This document shows positions 50,488 to 59,212 of a stretch of DNA of 64,000 nt, one piece after another. The stretch's first letter is position 1; each line of letters begins with the position of its first letter. Both the position numbers and the translations under genes were made by a program. Under the pieces are notes generated by a model, which was not told the DNA's origin, did not search any database, and saw only the letters and a program-made list of their open reading frames with translations. This stretch comes from JACXVD01 sp020446665. Its GTDB lineage: Bacteria > Pseudomonadota > Alphaproteobacteria > Sphingomonadales > Sphingomonadaceae. The stretch spans positions 1-64,000 of the forward strand of contig JAWKXQ010000012.1 in the NCBI GenBank assembly GCA_041396905.1, given 5' to 3'.

Positions 50488-51767
50488 TGGGCCTGCCACG
50501 CATCAGCCGCGTATTTGGCGCGGTGAATATCGGTTCTTTCCGAATTTCCGCTATGGTCATGGGCCTGTCCGAGACCGGCGAAATGGTCGTGCTGGGTTCG
50601 GGCCACCGGGCCAGCCAGGGGATCAAGCGTGGCTATGTGACCGATATGGCCGCTGCCACCTATGCCATTCGCGATGCGGTGGAACGGGCGGAGAAAAGCT
50701 CTGGCACCAGCGTCTCCAGCGTCTGGGTCGGTTGCGCCGGGGCCGGGCTTGCCAGTCAGGTCTCGCGGGTTGAAATCGACATTGGCGGCCGCCGGATCGA
50801 AGATGATGATGTGGAGCATTTGCTGCTCTCAGCGCGGGAAAGCATCCAGCCCGATGGTCGCATGGTGCTGCATGCTCAGCCGGCCTGCTATACGCTGGAC
50901 GGCGCGCATGGCGTGGCCAATCCCAAGGGGCTGCATGCTGAACGGCTGGGCGTGGATATCCACGTCATGCTGGCCGATGGTGCCCCGATCCGCAATCTGA
51001 CCGAGGCGGTGCAGAATGCGCATCTTGATGTCGAAGCCGTGGTCGCGGCGCCCATTGCTGCGGGCTATGCCTGTCTGCGTCCGGAAGAGCGTGAACTGGG
51101 CACGGCACTGGTGGAAGTTGGCGGGCAAGTGACCAATGTGTCTGTCTATATGGGCGGGATGCTGGTTGGACTGTCTGCGATCCCGCTCGGCTCTGCAGAT
51201 ATTACCGATGCAATTGCCAGCGCCTTTGGCATTCGCCGGTTTCAGGCAGAACGGCTGAAATGCGTGGCTGGCTCGGCGATTGCCAGCCCGACTGATCATC
51301 GCGAAATGATCCCGGTCAATGGCCCGGGAGAGGAAAGCAGTGGCCCGATTGCGCGCGGCGCGGATGACAAGAACCGCATTCCGCGTGCCGCTCTGATCTC
51401 TGTGGTTACCGAACAGCTGGGCAAGCTGAGCGATGAAATTGCCCGGGCGCTGAAGGCGATGAAATTCTCCGGCGTGCAGGGCGGTCAGGTGGTGCTGACC
51501 GGTGGCGGTGCCGAATTGGCCGGGATTGCAGATTTTACGCAGGCTGCGCTGGGCAAGCCTGTCCGCATTGGCCGCCCGCCCGCCTTGCGGGGTTTGCCCG
51601 AGGCCCATGCGACCCCCGGCTTTGCGACATTGTCTGGCCTGTGCCTCTATGCTGCGGACGATCCGGTCGATATTCGCACCATCGAACCGGCCTATCAGCC
51701 CACCATCAAATATGGCGGGGCTGCATTGGTCAATCGCGTGTTTCGCGCTGTGAAAGAGTATTTTTGA
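50487..51767 (+). CDS. ftsA: Cell division protein FtsA
   Basis: Actin-like ATPase that anchors FtsZ filaments to the membrane. The 426-aa product has the phosphate-1 region near the start (VFGAVNIGSFRISAMVMGL), the SHS2-type 1C domain, the phosphate-2 region (ALVEVGGQVTNVSVY) and the adenosine region (GGQVVLTGGGAELAGIADF). The C-terminal amphipathic helix VNRVFRAVKEYF is the membrane-targeting tail. It is the last gene of the overlapping run; a 133-bp leader separates it from ftsZ. Confidence 0.96.
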   Translation: MGLPRISRVFGAVNIGSFRISAMVMGLSETGEMVVLGSGHRASQGIKRGYVTDMAAATYAIRDAVERAEKSSGTSVSSVWVGCAGAGLASQVSRVEIDIGGRRIEDDDVEHLLLSARESIQPDGRMVLHAQPACYTLDGAHGVANPKGLHAERLGVDIHVMLADGAPIRNLTEAVQNAHLDVEAVVAAPIAAGYACLRPEERELGTALVEVGGQVTNVSVYMGGMLVGLSAIPLGSADITDAIASAFGIRRFQAERLKCVAGSAIASPTDHREMIPVNGPGEESSGPIARGADDKNRIPRAALISVVTEQLGKLSDEIARALKAMKFSGVQGGQVVLTGGGAELAGIADFTQAALGKPVRIGRPPALRGLPEAHATPGFATLSGLCLYAADDPVDIRTIEPAYQPTIKYGGAALVNRVFRAVKEYF

Positions 51768-51781
51768 GGAAGACTTGCCGA

Positions 51782-51798
51782 TTAACCACTGTGGATAA
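51782..51798 (+). promoter_or_regulatory. DnaA box and TTAACC motif upstream of ftsZ
   Basis: TGTGGATAA (51790-51798) is the exact complement of the consensus DnaA box TTATCCACA. TTAACC (51782-51787) resembles the half-site bound by CtrA in alphaproteobacteria. They lie 2 bp apart and about 103 bp before the ftsZ ATG. In Caulobacter both DnaA and CtrA control ftsZ, so a similar cell-cycle switch is plausible here. One box alone does not suggest an origin. Confidence 0.5.
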
Positions 51799-51900
51799 CG
51801 GTTTCGCCCCTATGCACGCGCGATTCCGAATGTGTCACAGTAGAAGGCAAGCTTTGAACTTGCGCCCGGAAAATGGCCGGGCCCCGTGGAGGGAACAACC

Positions 51901-53550
51901 ATGAGTATCAATATCGGCCCCCCGGCATCGGACGAGCTGCGGCCCCGCATCACTGTGATCGGTGTTGGCGGCGCTGGCGGTAACGCGATTGCCAATATGA
52001 TCGAGGCCGAAATCGAAGGTGTCGATTTCATTGTCGCCAATACTGATGCGCAGGCGCTGAACCAGTCCAACGCACCAACCAAGTTGCAGCTTGGCCCCGA
52101 TATTACGGGCGGCCTTGGTGCCGGCGCGCGGCCCGAAGTGGGCAAGGCAGCGGCGGAAGAAACCGTCAGCGAGCTGGAAGATGCGCTGGAAGGCGTCAAT
52201 ATGTGCTTCATCGCTGCCGGTATGGGTGGCGGCACGGGCACTGGCGCAGCGCCGGTGATTGCTGAAGCTGCCCGGCGCAAGGGTGTGCTGACGGTTGGTG
52301 TAGTGACCAAACCCTTCCTGTTCGAAGGGACGCGCCGCATGCGCGCCGCCGAGGCTGGCATTGAAGAACTGCAGAAGCATGTCGATACGCTGATCGTCAT
52401 TCCCAACCAGAACCTCTTCCTGGTCGCGAAGGCGGAAACGACCTTCAAGGAAGCCTTCGAACTGGCAGACGAAGTGCTGCAGCAGGGCGTGCGCTCCATC
52501 ACTGACCTGATGGTGATGCCGGGCCTCATCAATCTCGACTTTGCAGACGTGCGCTCCGTGATGAGCGAAATGGGCAAGGCGATGATGGGTACGGGCGAGG
52601 GTGAAGGTGAAAATCGCGCACTGGAAGCTGCCGAACGCGCCATCGCCAACCCGCTGCTCGACGGCGTGAGCATGCAAGGCGCGAAGGGCGTGATCATCTC
52701 CATCATCGGCGGCGAAGATATGAAGCTGCTCGAAGTCGATGAAGCGGCGAACCATATTCGCGAGCTCGTGGATGAAGACGCGAACATCATCTGGGGCAGC
52801 GCCTTCAATCCCGACCTGTCCGGCCGTATCCGCGTATCCGTGGTTGCTACCGGAATCGAGCAAGGCGCCGAAGGAATTGACGCGAGCAGCGGGACGATGT
52901 CGCTCGCTGCGGCACGTGCGCCCAAGCGCCCGGTGCTGGAGCTTCCGGCAGAAGACGAAGCCGATTTCGAAGACGAGTTCGAGGAAGAAGACGAATCCTT
53001 TGTCCCTGCACCTGCGCCTGAACCAGTCGCCTTTGACGAGGCGGAAGAAGACGAGGAAGAAGGCGAAGACGACGATGTTGACGGCATTGTCGATCCACTT
53101 GCCGGCATGCGCAGCGATGCAGAAGACGAAGATGAAGAGGATTGGGGAGAGGAAGCTGATTCGTCGGGCAGCGTGACTTCCGAAGAGGAAGATGGCTGGG
53201 AAGACGATGATGAACCCGCGCCTGTCCCGAAGAAGGAAATGCTCGATCTGAGTTCAGCCTCTGTCGATGGTGACACAGGTGGTGATGAATTACTGCTGGA
53301 TGCAGACCGCTTGGCAGAGGAAGATGAGCCGGTTCAGGGCGGCGCTGCGCCGCGTCGCAAGGGCCTCGTGTCCGGCGGCAGTGGCGGGAGCGGTGGCACC
53401 AGTGGCGGCGCGGGCAGCACGCTGTTTGAACGCATGGCCAATCTGTCGCGTGGTTCATCTTCCGATGACGATGAAGAAGATGATGACGGCGGTGATGGTG
53501 CTTCCTCGGTCAGCATTCCGCGGTTTCTTGGGCGGCAGAACAACCAGTAA
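51901..53550 (+). CDS. ftsZ: Cell division protein FtsZ
   Basis: Tubulin-like GTPase forming the Z ring. The 549-aa product has the GTP-binding start ITVIGVGGAGGNAIANM, the tubulin signature GGGTGTGAAP (109-118) and the T7 loop NLDFADVRSVM. After residue 320 comes a linker of more than 200 residues made mostly of Glu, Asp and Ser, ending in the conserved peptide IPRFLGRQ that binds FtsA. Such long acidic linkers occur in alphaproteobacteria, but this one is at the long end. ATG 51901 has GGAGGG 10 nt upstream. Confidence 0.97.
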   Translation: MSINIGPPASDELRPRITVIGVGGAGGNAIANMIEAEIEGVDFIVANTDAQALNQSNAPTKLQLGPDITGGLGAGARPEVGKAAAEETVSELEDALEGVNMCFIAAGMGGGTGTGAAPVIAEAARRKGVLTVGVVTKPFLFEGTRRMRAAEAGIEELQKHVDTLIVIPNQNLFLVAKAETTFKEAFELADEVLQQGVRSITDLMVMPGLINLDFADVRSVMSEMGKAMMGTGEGEGENRALEAAERAIANPLLDGVSMQGAKGVIISIIGGEDMKLLEVDEAANHIRELVDEDANIIWGSAFNPDLSGRIRVSVVATGIEQGAEGIDASSGTMSLAAARAPKRPVLELPAEDEADFEDEFEEEDESFVPAPAPEPVAFDEAEEDEEEGEDDDVDGIVDPLAGMRSDAEDEDEEDWGEEADSSGSVTSEEEDGWEDDDEPAPVPKKEMLDLSSASVDGDTGGDELLLDADRLAEEDEPVQGGAAPRRKGLVSGGSGGSGGTSGGAGSTLFERMANLSRGSSSDDDEEDDDGGDGASSVSIPRFLGRQNNQ

Positions 53551-53554
53551 TTTC

Positions 53555-53580
53555 GGCCGGTAAGTCCGGGTGTGCCGGCC
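53555..53580 (+). terminator. Weak terminator hairpin after ftsZ
   Basis: GGCCGG (53555-53560) pairs with CCGGCC (53575-53580) around a 14-nt loop, followed by TGTTTGTGG. It begins 5 nt past the ftsZ stop. The stem is short and the T-tract interrupted, so read-through into the next gene is likely. Confidence 0.4.
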
Positions 53581-53622
53581 TGTTTGTGGCCGGTTCATCC
53601 AATCTTTCTATATGCCTGCCAG

Positions 53623-55599
53623 ATGAGGCAAAACGTGCAAGCTGCAGGTATTCGCAACGCCCGACGCGCCGCCGTGATTAGCGGTGCTCTTGCTGCGTTT
53701 TCTTGCGGTTTACCAACTTCGGTTTTCGCACAAGAAGCATCGCAGGCCGTGGTGCAGCCCTTGCCTCCGCCAGCGGTGCAGGATCTCAACGATGCACTTT
53801 CCCGGCTCGCCCGCAATACGCGCGATGTCGATGCGTTGATTGACGCGGGCACCGCCGCGCTCAAGCTGGGTGATGTGGAAGGGGCCATTGGCTTCTTTGG
53901 CCGCGCAGACGAGCTTTCGCCCGGCAATGCACGAGTAAAGGCTGGTCTTGCCGGTGCCTTTGTCCGGTCGGAGCGCCCGATTGAAGCGTTGCGGCTGTTT
54001 GCAGAAGCGGAAAAGGCCGGAGCCTCTACGCTGGAACTGGACGGCGAACGGGGGCTGGCTTTCGATCTCGTGGGGGACAATGCCAGCGCGCAGGCCCATT
54101 ATCGCCGTGCTCTGACACAGAGCGAAGATGCGGAAACACGCCGTCGGCTTGCCCTTAGCCTTGCCATCTCCGGTGACCGGCAGGGTTTCGAAGCGACTTT
54201 GCTGCCGCTGCTGCAAAAGGGTGACCGGACAGCCTATCGTACCCGCGCCTTTGGGCTGGCTGTGCTGGGTCAGGAAGGGGAAGCAGTGCAGGTCGCCGCA
54301 CAGGCCATGCCCGCTGATCTGGCGCAGCGTATCTCCCCCTATCTGACCTACATGCCGCGCCTTACCCGCCCGCAGCAGGCCGCTGCTGGTAATCTGGGTA
54401 TTTTCCCCAAAGCCGCGCAGATTGGACGCGACGATCCGCGCATCGCGGCATATTCCGGACCGGGTTCGCGCCCGCAACCCGTGCGCGGGGCAGACCAGCG
54501 GCTGGCACCCGCTGGCGAACCACTCGGCCCACGTGAAGACACGCGCAGCGGCCGCCGTCGTCCGGGCCGGGCCTCAAGCTCGGTCGAAAAAGTCGAGGCT
54601 GCCAAAGAGCCCACGCCAGCGGTGAAGGAGCAACGGGCTGCGCGCAAGGAAGAGCCACGCCGGGTCGCGCGTGCGGAATTGCCCGCAGTCACTCCGCCCC
54701 AAGCGGTAGCTACGCCCGATCCGAAGCGGGAGCCGAAACTACCCGAACCGCCGGTGCAGGCGACACCCGAACCGAAACCGCTTGAAGCAAAGCCGGAGCC
54801 GCCTCCAGCTGCCCCGGAACCCCCAAGGCCGAGTATTTCTGTGGCAGAGCCGGAACCCCCGGCTGCACCTAAGCCGGAGCCTGCGGCTGAACCGGAACCT
54901 TCGGCCAAGTCTCCTGTCTCGCAGCAGCAGCCTGCGCGGGTGGCGGCCAATGATTTCGACTTGGGTAAGCTGCCTGGGGCCACTGCCGCTGCGCCCGCTG
55001 CAGAGCCTGCTGCGGCGCCGGAATCAGCGGCTCAGACAGGAGTGGCCAAACCGAAACCTGAAGTGATGAAGGCGGAAGCATCAAGGCCTGAGGTGGTTAC
55101 CCCTCCAGTGGCCGCTCCGCAGCCCGAAGCTGCGCCTGAACCCGTCCAGCAGCCTGAACCCGAGCCTGCGCCGCAAGAACCCGCCAGCGTTGCCGATGCC
55201 TTTGCAGATTTGTCCCTGCCCGTTGCAAGCAAGCCAGCCCCTGCGCGCGGCGCAGTGGACATTACCAAGATCAAGCCGCCGCGTGAGAAGGAAGAACCGC
55301 CAGCAGCCAAGGAACCGGAGAAACCCAGACATCCCAGCCGGATATGGGTTCAACTGGCCACCGGGCGCGACCGCGACGCATTGCGTTTTGACTGGCGACG
55401 TTTTGAACGCAAGTCTGCTGATATTCTGAAAGGAAAGGGCCCCTTCGTAACGCCCTGGGGTCAGGCCAATCGCCTGCTGGCTGGTCCGTTCAGCAGCAGC
55501 AAGGCCGCCAATGAAGCGATGAACAAGCTTAAGGAAGAAGGGATTGAGACCTTCACCTTTACCAGCCCGGAAGGGCAGGAAATTGAAGAGCTTAAGTAG
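53623..55599 (+). CDS. TPR and SPOR-domain exported protein
   Basis: A 658-aa periplasmic or secreted protein. A signal peptide (about 1-37, ending TSVFAQ) is followed by TPR-like helices (about 50-230: VDALIDAGTAALKLGDVEGAIGFFGRADELSPGNARVKAGLAGAF), a long Pro/Glu/Ala/Lys low-complexity region (about 270-560), and a C-terminal SPOR domain (about 575-658: WVQLATGRDR...PWGQANRLLAGPFSSSKAANEAMNKL). SPOR domains bind denuded septal peptidoglycan, and location after ftsZ supports a division role. ATG 53623 fits the signal peptide; GTG 53635 is possible. Confidence 0.85.
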   Translation: MRQNVQAAGIRNARRAAVISGALAAFSCGLPTSVFAQEASQAVVQPLPPPAVQDLNDALSRLARNTRDVDALIDAGTAALKLGDVEGAIGFFGRADELSPGNARVKAGLAGAFVRSERPIEALRLFAEAEKAGASTLELDGERGLAFDLVGDNASAQAHYRRALTQSEDAETRRRLALSLAISGDRQGFEATLLPLLQKGDRTAYRTRAFGLAVLGQEGEAVQVAAQAMPADLAQRISPYLTYMPRLTRPQQAAAGNLGIFPKAAQIGRDDPRIAAYSGPGSRPQPVRGADQRLAPAGEPLGPREDTRSGRRRPGRASSSVEKVEAAKEPTPAVKEQRAARKEEPRRVARAELPAVTPPQAVATPDPKREPKLPEPPVQATPEPKPLEAKPEPPPAAPEPPRPSISVAEPEPPAAPKPEPAAEPEPSAKSPVSQQQPARVAANDFDLGKLPGATAAAPAAEPAAAPESAAQTGVAKPKPEVMKAEASRPEVVTPPVAAPQPEAAPEPVQQPEPEPAPQEPASVADAFADLSLPVASKPAPARGAVDITKIKPPREKEEPPAAKEPEKPRHPSRIWVQLATGRDRDALRFDWRRFERKSADILKGKGPFVTPWGQANRLLAGPFSSSKAANEAMNKLKEEGIETFTFTSPEGQEIEELK

Positions 55600-55743
55600 A
55601 ATTTGTGCACAGGCTTTGCCGCCTTTTTGCACAAGCTTTGAACAAGTCTGCCCAGTTCTCCCCAAGCGTTGATTGCGGACGGATTGCGCGAAAGGGGGCA
55701 TCGCGGGCATTCATCGCGCGATGGTTAAGACAGGCATAATCCG

Positions 55744-56250
55744 ATGAGAGCAGGCGAAGGCGATTTTGCGCGTGATGACGATGCCGCGCCGCTCGATATG
55801 CTGGCGGCCCTGTTCGAAGCGCGCGGCTGGGATTTCGAATTCCACGCGGAAGATGAACTGTCCGGCGAAGTGCAGGGCAGCTGGACCAAATATCAGCTGC
55901 GCGGCATCTGGCGGCCGGAAGACAATGTCCTCCAGCTTATCTGCCTGCCTGATATTCGCGTGCCGCAGGCCAAGCGCATGGCCGCATTCGAGCTGCTTTC
56001 GATGATCAACGAACAGGTCTGGGTCGGCCATTTCGATATCTGGTCGAAAGGCGGCGTGCTGCTCTATCGCCACGGGCTGATGCTGGGTGATGACGGACTG
56101 CTCAGCCTGTCACAGGCGCAGTCCATGGTCGAAACCGCGCTGGATGAATGCGACCGCTTTTATCCGGCCTTCCAGTTCGTGTTGTGGAGCGACCGATCCC
56201 CGCGCGAAGCATTGGACAATGCACTGGTGGATGCTGCGGGCGAAGCCTAG
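55744..56250 (+). CDS. YbjN domain protein
   Basis: A 168-aa cytoplasmic protein with the YbjN/T3SS-chaperone-like fold: LDMLAALFEARGWDFEFHAEDELSGEVQG, RPEDNVLQLICLPDIRVP, then AKRMAAFELLSMINEQVWVGHFDIW and LSLSQAQSMVETALDECDRFYPAFQFVLW. Members are linked to stress and motility phenotypes in enterobacteria, but no biochemical role is settled. ATG 55744 follows a CATAAT box (55735-55740) that could be a -10. The 144 bp before it hold only short T-rich patches. proC follows after 32 nt, a pairing often seen in alphaproteobacteria. Confidence 0.88.
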   Translation: MRAGEGDFARDDDAAPLDMLAALFEARGWDFEFHAEDELSGEVQGSWTKYQLRGIWRPEDNVLQLICLPDIRVPQAKRMAAFELLSMINEQVWVGHFDIWSKGGVLLYRHGLMLGDDGLLSLSQAQSMVETALDECDRFYPAFQFVLWSDRSPREALDNALVDAAGEA

Positions 56251-56282
56251 CCGGACGGCGTTTTTTGCGGCATGGCGGCGGC

Positions 56283-57089
56283 ATGACAGACTTCAATTCC
56301 ATCCTGCTTGTCGGCTGCGGCAATATGGGCGGCGCCATGCTGCGCGGCTGGCTGGCTTCTGGCATTGCGCCAGCGAGTTTCACCATCGTCGATCCGCAAC
56401 TGGACAGCGCACCACAAGGGGTGACGTTGCTGCGGGACTATCCGCAAGGGGCATTTGACGCGATCCTGCTGGGGGTGAAGCCGCAAATGCTGGATGCGGT
56501 GGCGGGTGATGTCGCGCCGCTCGCTGGTAAAGACACAGTGATCCTGTCGATGCTGGCGGGGGTAGAACTGGATACGCTGCAGGCGCGCTTTCCGGCCGCG
56601 AAGGGCTATGTGCGCGTGATGCCCAATCTTGCGGCTTCACTCGGGAAATCGCCGGTCGGAATGGCGGAGAGTGGCCTCGACGACGCCCAGCGCGATGCGT
56701 TGGCGGCGCTGATGGACCGGCTGGGCGCGGCGGAATGGATTGCGGAGGCGCAATTCAACCTCGTGACTGCGCTGGCCGGATCGGGGCCGGGCTTTGTCTA
56801 CCGCTTTATCGACGCCTTGGCGGCAGGTGGCGCAAATCTCGGCCTGCCGCCGGAAACGGCGCAGCGTCTGGCGCTGGCGATGGTGGAGGGGGCCTCGGCC
56901 CTGGCCGCGCAGTCAGCTGACTCCCCGGCCATATTGGCGCAGCGTGTTGCCAGCCCGGGCGGAACGACGGAAGCTGGCCTGAAAGTGCTGGATGATGGCG
57001 CAGCGATGGCCCGCCTGGTGGAAGAAACCTTGCGCGCGGCGCGGGATCGGGGGGAAGAGCTGGCCGAAATGGCCCGCAATCAGGGTTAA
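56283..57089 (+). CDS. proC: Pyrroline-5-carboxylate reductase
   Basis: Last step of proline synthesis: NAD(P)H reduction of pyrroline-5-carboxylate. The 268-aa product has the Rossmann start ILLVGCGNMGGAMLRGWL, RVMPNLAASLGKSPVGM and the C-terminal dimer signature SPGGTTEAGLKVLDDGAA. ATG 56283 is the conserved start. With proB at 60,340 two of the three proline genes are in this region, although separated by unrelated genes; proA is not in the window. Confidence 0.96.
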   Translation: MTDFNSILLVGCGNMGGAMLRGWLASGIAPASFTIVDPQLDSAPQGVTLLRDYPQGAFDAILLGVKPQMLDAVAGDVAPLAGKDTVILSMLAGVELDTLQARFPAAKGYVRVMPNLAASLGKSPVGMAESGLDDAQRDALAALMDRLGAAEWIAEAQFNLVTALAGSGPGFVYRFIDALAAGGANLGLPPETAQRLALAMVEGASALAAQSADSPAILAQRVASPGGTTEAGLKVLDDGAAMARLVEETLRAARDRGEELAEMARNQG

Positions 57090-57212
57090 GGCCTGTAAAC
57101 GTCTTTCGTCCGGTTTCTCTTGAAAAATCCTATGGAATTACCGATATTCCACACATTACCGGTCCATCCCCACTCCCCCCTTAAGGGCCGGCAAACGGAG
57201 TTTGGAAGAGAA

Positions 57213-57992
57213 ATGGCAAATTGGAATGACCCCCGCGATACCCGGCAGGGATTCGGTGTGTCTCCCAGCCTGAATGGCGAAGTGATGGGTGCAGAAGGCA
57301 CCACATTTGACGCCGGGCTGCGCAAGCACATGCTGTCGATCTACAACTACATGGCCTCTGGCGTACTGCTGACCGGCATCGTCGCGCTGGTGACAGCCAG
57401 CACTGGCCTCGCGATTTCTTTCGCCAGCGGGCCTCTGATGTGGCTGGTGGCGCTGTCGCCGCTCGCCATCGTCTTCGCCATGAGCTTTGGCCAGAACAAG
57501 TTCTCCACCGCTACGCTGCAGATGATGTTCTGGGGCTTTGCAGTGCTGATGGGCCTGTCGCTTTCGACGATTTTCCTCGTCTATACCGGCGCATCCATCG
57601 CGACGACTTTCTTCGCCACGGCGGGCGCCTTCGCGGGCCTGAGCCTGTTCGGCTACACCACGAAGAAGGATCTGTCGGGCTTCGGCAGCTTCCTGATCAT
57701 GGGCGTGGTTGGCCTGATCATCGCCAGCGTGATCAATATCTTCCTGGGTTCCAGCATTCTTGATCTTGCCATCAGCTTCCTCGGCGTGCTGATCTTCGCA
57801 GGCCTGACCGCCTACGATACGCAGCGGTTGAAGCATGAATATCTGGCGATCCAGAACCTGAAGGTGACCAATCCTGCCATCGCGCAGGCTTATCCGCTGG
57901 GCAAGCTGGTGATCATGGGGGCGCTGAACCTCTATCTCGACTTCATCAACATGTTCCTGTTCCTGCTGCGCTTCATGGGTTCGCGCGAGTAA
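57213..57992 (+). CDS. Bax inhibitor-1 family (UPF0005) membrane protein
   Basis: A 259-aa protein with seven hydrophobic spans of the BI-1/YbhL/YccA family. An approximately 50-residue cytoplasmic N-terminus precedes spans such as YMASGVLLTGIVALVTAS and MMFWGFAVLMGLSLSTIFLVYTG; the family C-terminus LNLYLDFINMFLFLLRFMG is present. Members are pH-sensitive calcium-leak channels or FtsH regulators in characterised cases. ATG 57213 has GGAAGAG upstream. A strong terminator follows. Confidence 0.93.
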   Translation: MANWNDPRDTRQGFGVSPSLNGEVMGAEGTTFDAGLRKHMLSIYNYMASGVLLTGIVALVTASTGLAISFASGPLMWLVALSPLAIVFAMSFGQNKFSTATLQMMFWGFAVLMGLSLSTIFLVYTGASIATTFFATAGAFAGLSLFGYTTKKDLSGFGSFLIMGVVGLIIASVINIFLGSSILDLAISFLGVLIFAGLTAYDTQRLKHEYLAIQNLKVTNPAIAQAYPLGKLVIMGALNLYLDFINMFLFLLRFMGSRE

Positions 57993-58030
57993 TCGCCCGC
58001 AACTGATCGCAAAAAGGATTCGATTTATCG

Positions 58031-58059
58031 TGCCCGGGGTGCCCAGTGCATCCCGGGCA
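58031..58059 (+). terminator. Rho-independent terminator after the Bax-inhibitor-1 family gene
   Basis: TGCCCGGG (58031-58038) pairs with CCCGGGCA (58052-58059) around a 13-nt loop and is followed by TTTTCTTT. It lies 38 nt past the stop codon and reads rightward. Confidence 0.8.
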
Positions 58060-58156
58060 TTTTCTTTGCTTCATTCCCGGTCTAGGTGTGAACTTTATAC
58101 TGGCCGCGAACGACCAGTCAGGTGAAATGATACTGTCCTAGGAGGGGTGCAGCCCA

Positions 58157-58924
58157 ATGGCCGCAGCAATGCCGATCAAGATTACTCGTGTATCTGCCCG
58201 CAATATGGCCGTCGCCGCAGGGGTTGCTGTGCTGGCCGCCTGTGCAACTCCCGTACCACCGCCTCCGCCGCCACCTCCGCCCGTGCAGAAAATCATTCCC
58301 CCGCGGCCAGTGCCGCCGGGTGGCGCGGCCTATATCATGGAAATTCCGCCGCTGGGCGTGGACGGACTGCGCATGACGGTCAATCGTGGCCTCAGCAATG
58401 ACGAGCGCACCTGGCATTTCCGGTCGGCATGGAATGTGGCAGCGCTCAATTGTGTGTCCGCAGAACAACAGCCGATTCTGGATGCCTATTCTTCCTATAT
58501 CAGCGTCCATGCGCGGACCCTGAGCGCGGTCAATTCGCGGATCGACGCGGCCTATCGCAAGAATTACAGCTCAAGCCGCGATGCGATCCGGGCCCGTGAA
58601 TCGAAGATGACCTCGGTCTATAACTTCTTCACCTTGCCAGCCGCGCGGCGTGATTTCTGCAATGCGGCGCTGGATATCGCCAATCGCGCAATGATGGCGC
58701 CGAAATTTGATGCGAACGAATTTGCTGCCGCCAATTTTTCGATTTTCGAACAGCCGTTCGAGACTTTCTACAATTCCTATGAGCAGTATCAGCGGGATTC
58801 TGCCGCGTGGGATGCGGAATATGGCGCTGAATACGGCGCGTCTCAGCCCGGCTATGTAGCTGTGCATGGTACGCCAGCGCAGCCCACTGATGCAGGCAGC
58901 AGCAATAGCGACGGTGGCGGTTAG
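58157..58924 (+). CDS. Putative lipoprotein with polyproline linker
   Basis: A 255-aa protein whose type II signal peptide ends in LAAC; the lipidated Cys is followed by ATPV and a run of nine prolines, presumably a rigid spacer. The mature part is alpha-helical with an internal Cys pair (ALNCVSAEQ and RRDFCNAAL) and Tyr-rich segments, then a Ser/Gly tail. AGGAGGGG lies about 10 nt before ATG 58157; an in-frame ATG at 58169 also exists. No known domain is recognised. The gene has its own upstream gap with a TTTATACT box (58093-58100), a possible -10. Confidence 0.78.
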   Translation: MAAAMPIKITRVSARNMAVAAGVAVLAACATPVPPPPPPPPPVQKIIPPRPVPPGGAAYIMEIPPLGVDGLRMTVNRGLSNDERTWHFRSAWNVAALNCVSAEQQPILDAYSSYISVHARTLSAVNSRIDAAYRKNYSSSRDAIRARESKMTSVYNFFTLPAARRDFCNAALDIANRAMMAPKFDANEFAAANFSIFEQPFETFYNSYEQYQRDSAAWDAEYGAEYGASQPGYVAVHGTPAQPTDAGSSNSDGGG

Positions 58925-59022
58925 AGAGACGAGAATGGCGAGAGAAATCACTTTTCTCCCCATTTCGCCTAAGCTAAATTGCTTTCTTCCGGCGGGGCAT
59001 TGCTCACCGGGCAGACTGGAAC

Positions 59023-59098
<76 letters not shown>

Positions 59099-59212
59099 GT
59101 TGTGTTTTTGTTTTTGTTGTCCGCCCACTATCCAGCGTGCGGACGAAGGAACGAATAGCACTCAAAAAACTAAAGACTCCCGAAAAAGGAAGAAACCCTC
59201 TAACGGGGCGCC

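Noticed and set aside
51768..51900. Replication-origin-like site because of the DnaA box
   Set aside because: Only one box and no A+T-rich unwinding element or dnaA/dnaN/parAB context.
51810..53276. 488-codon minus-strand frame opposite ftsZ, very Ser-rich
   Set aside because: The Ser runs are the antisense of GAA/GAC/GCG codons in ftsZ and its acidic linker.
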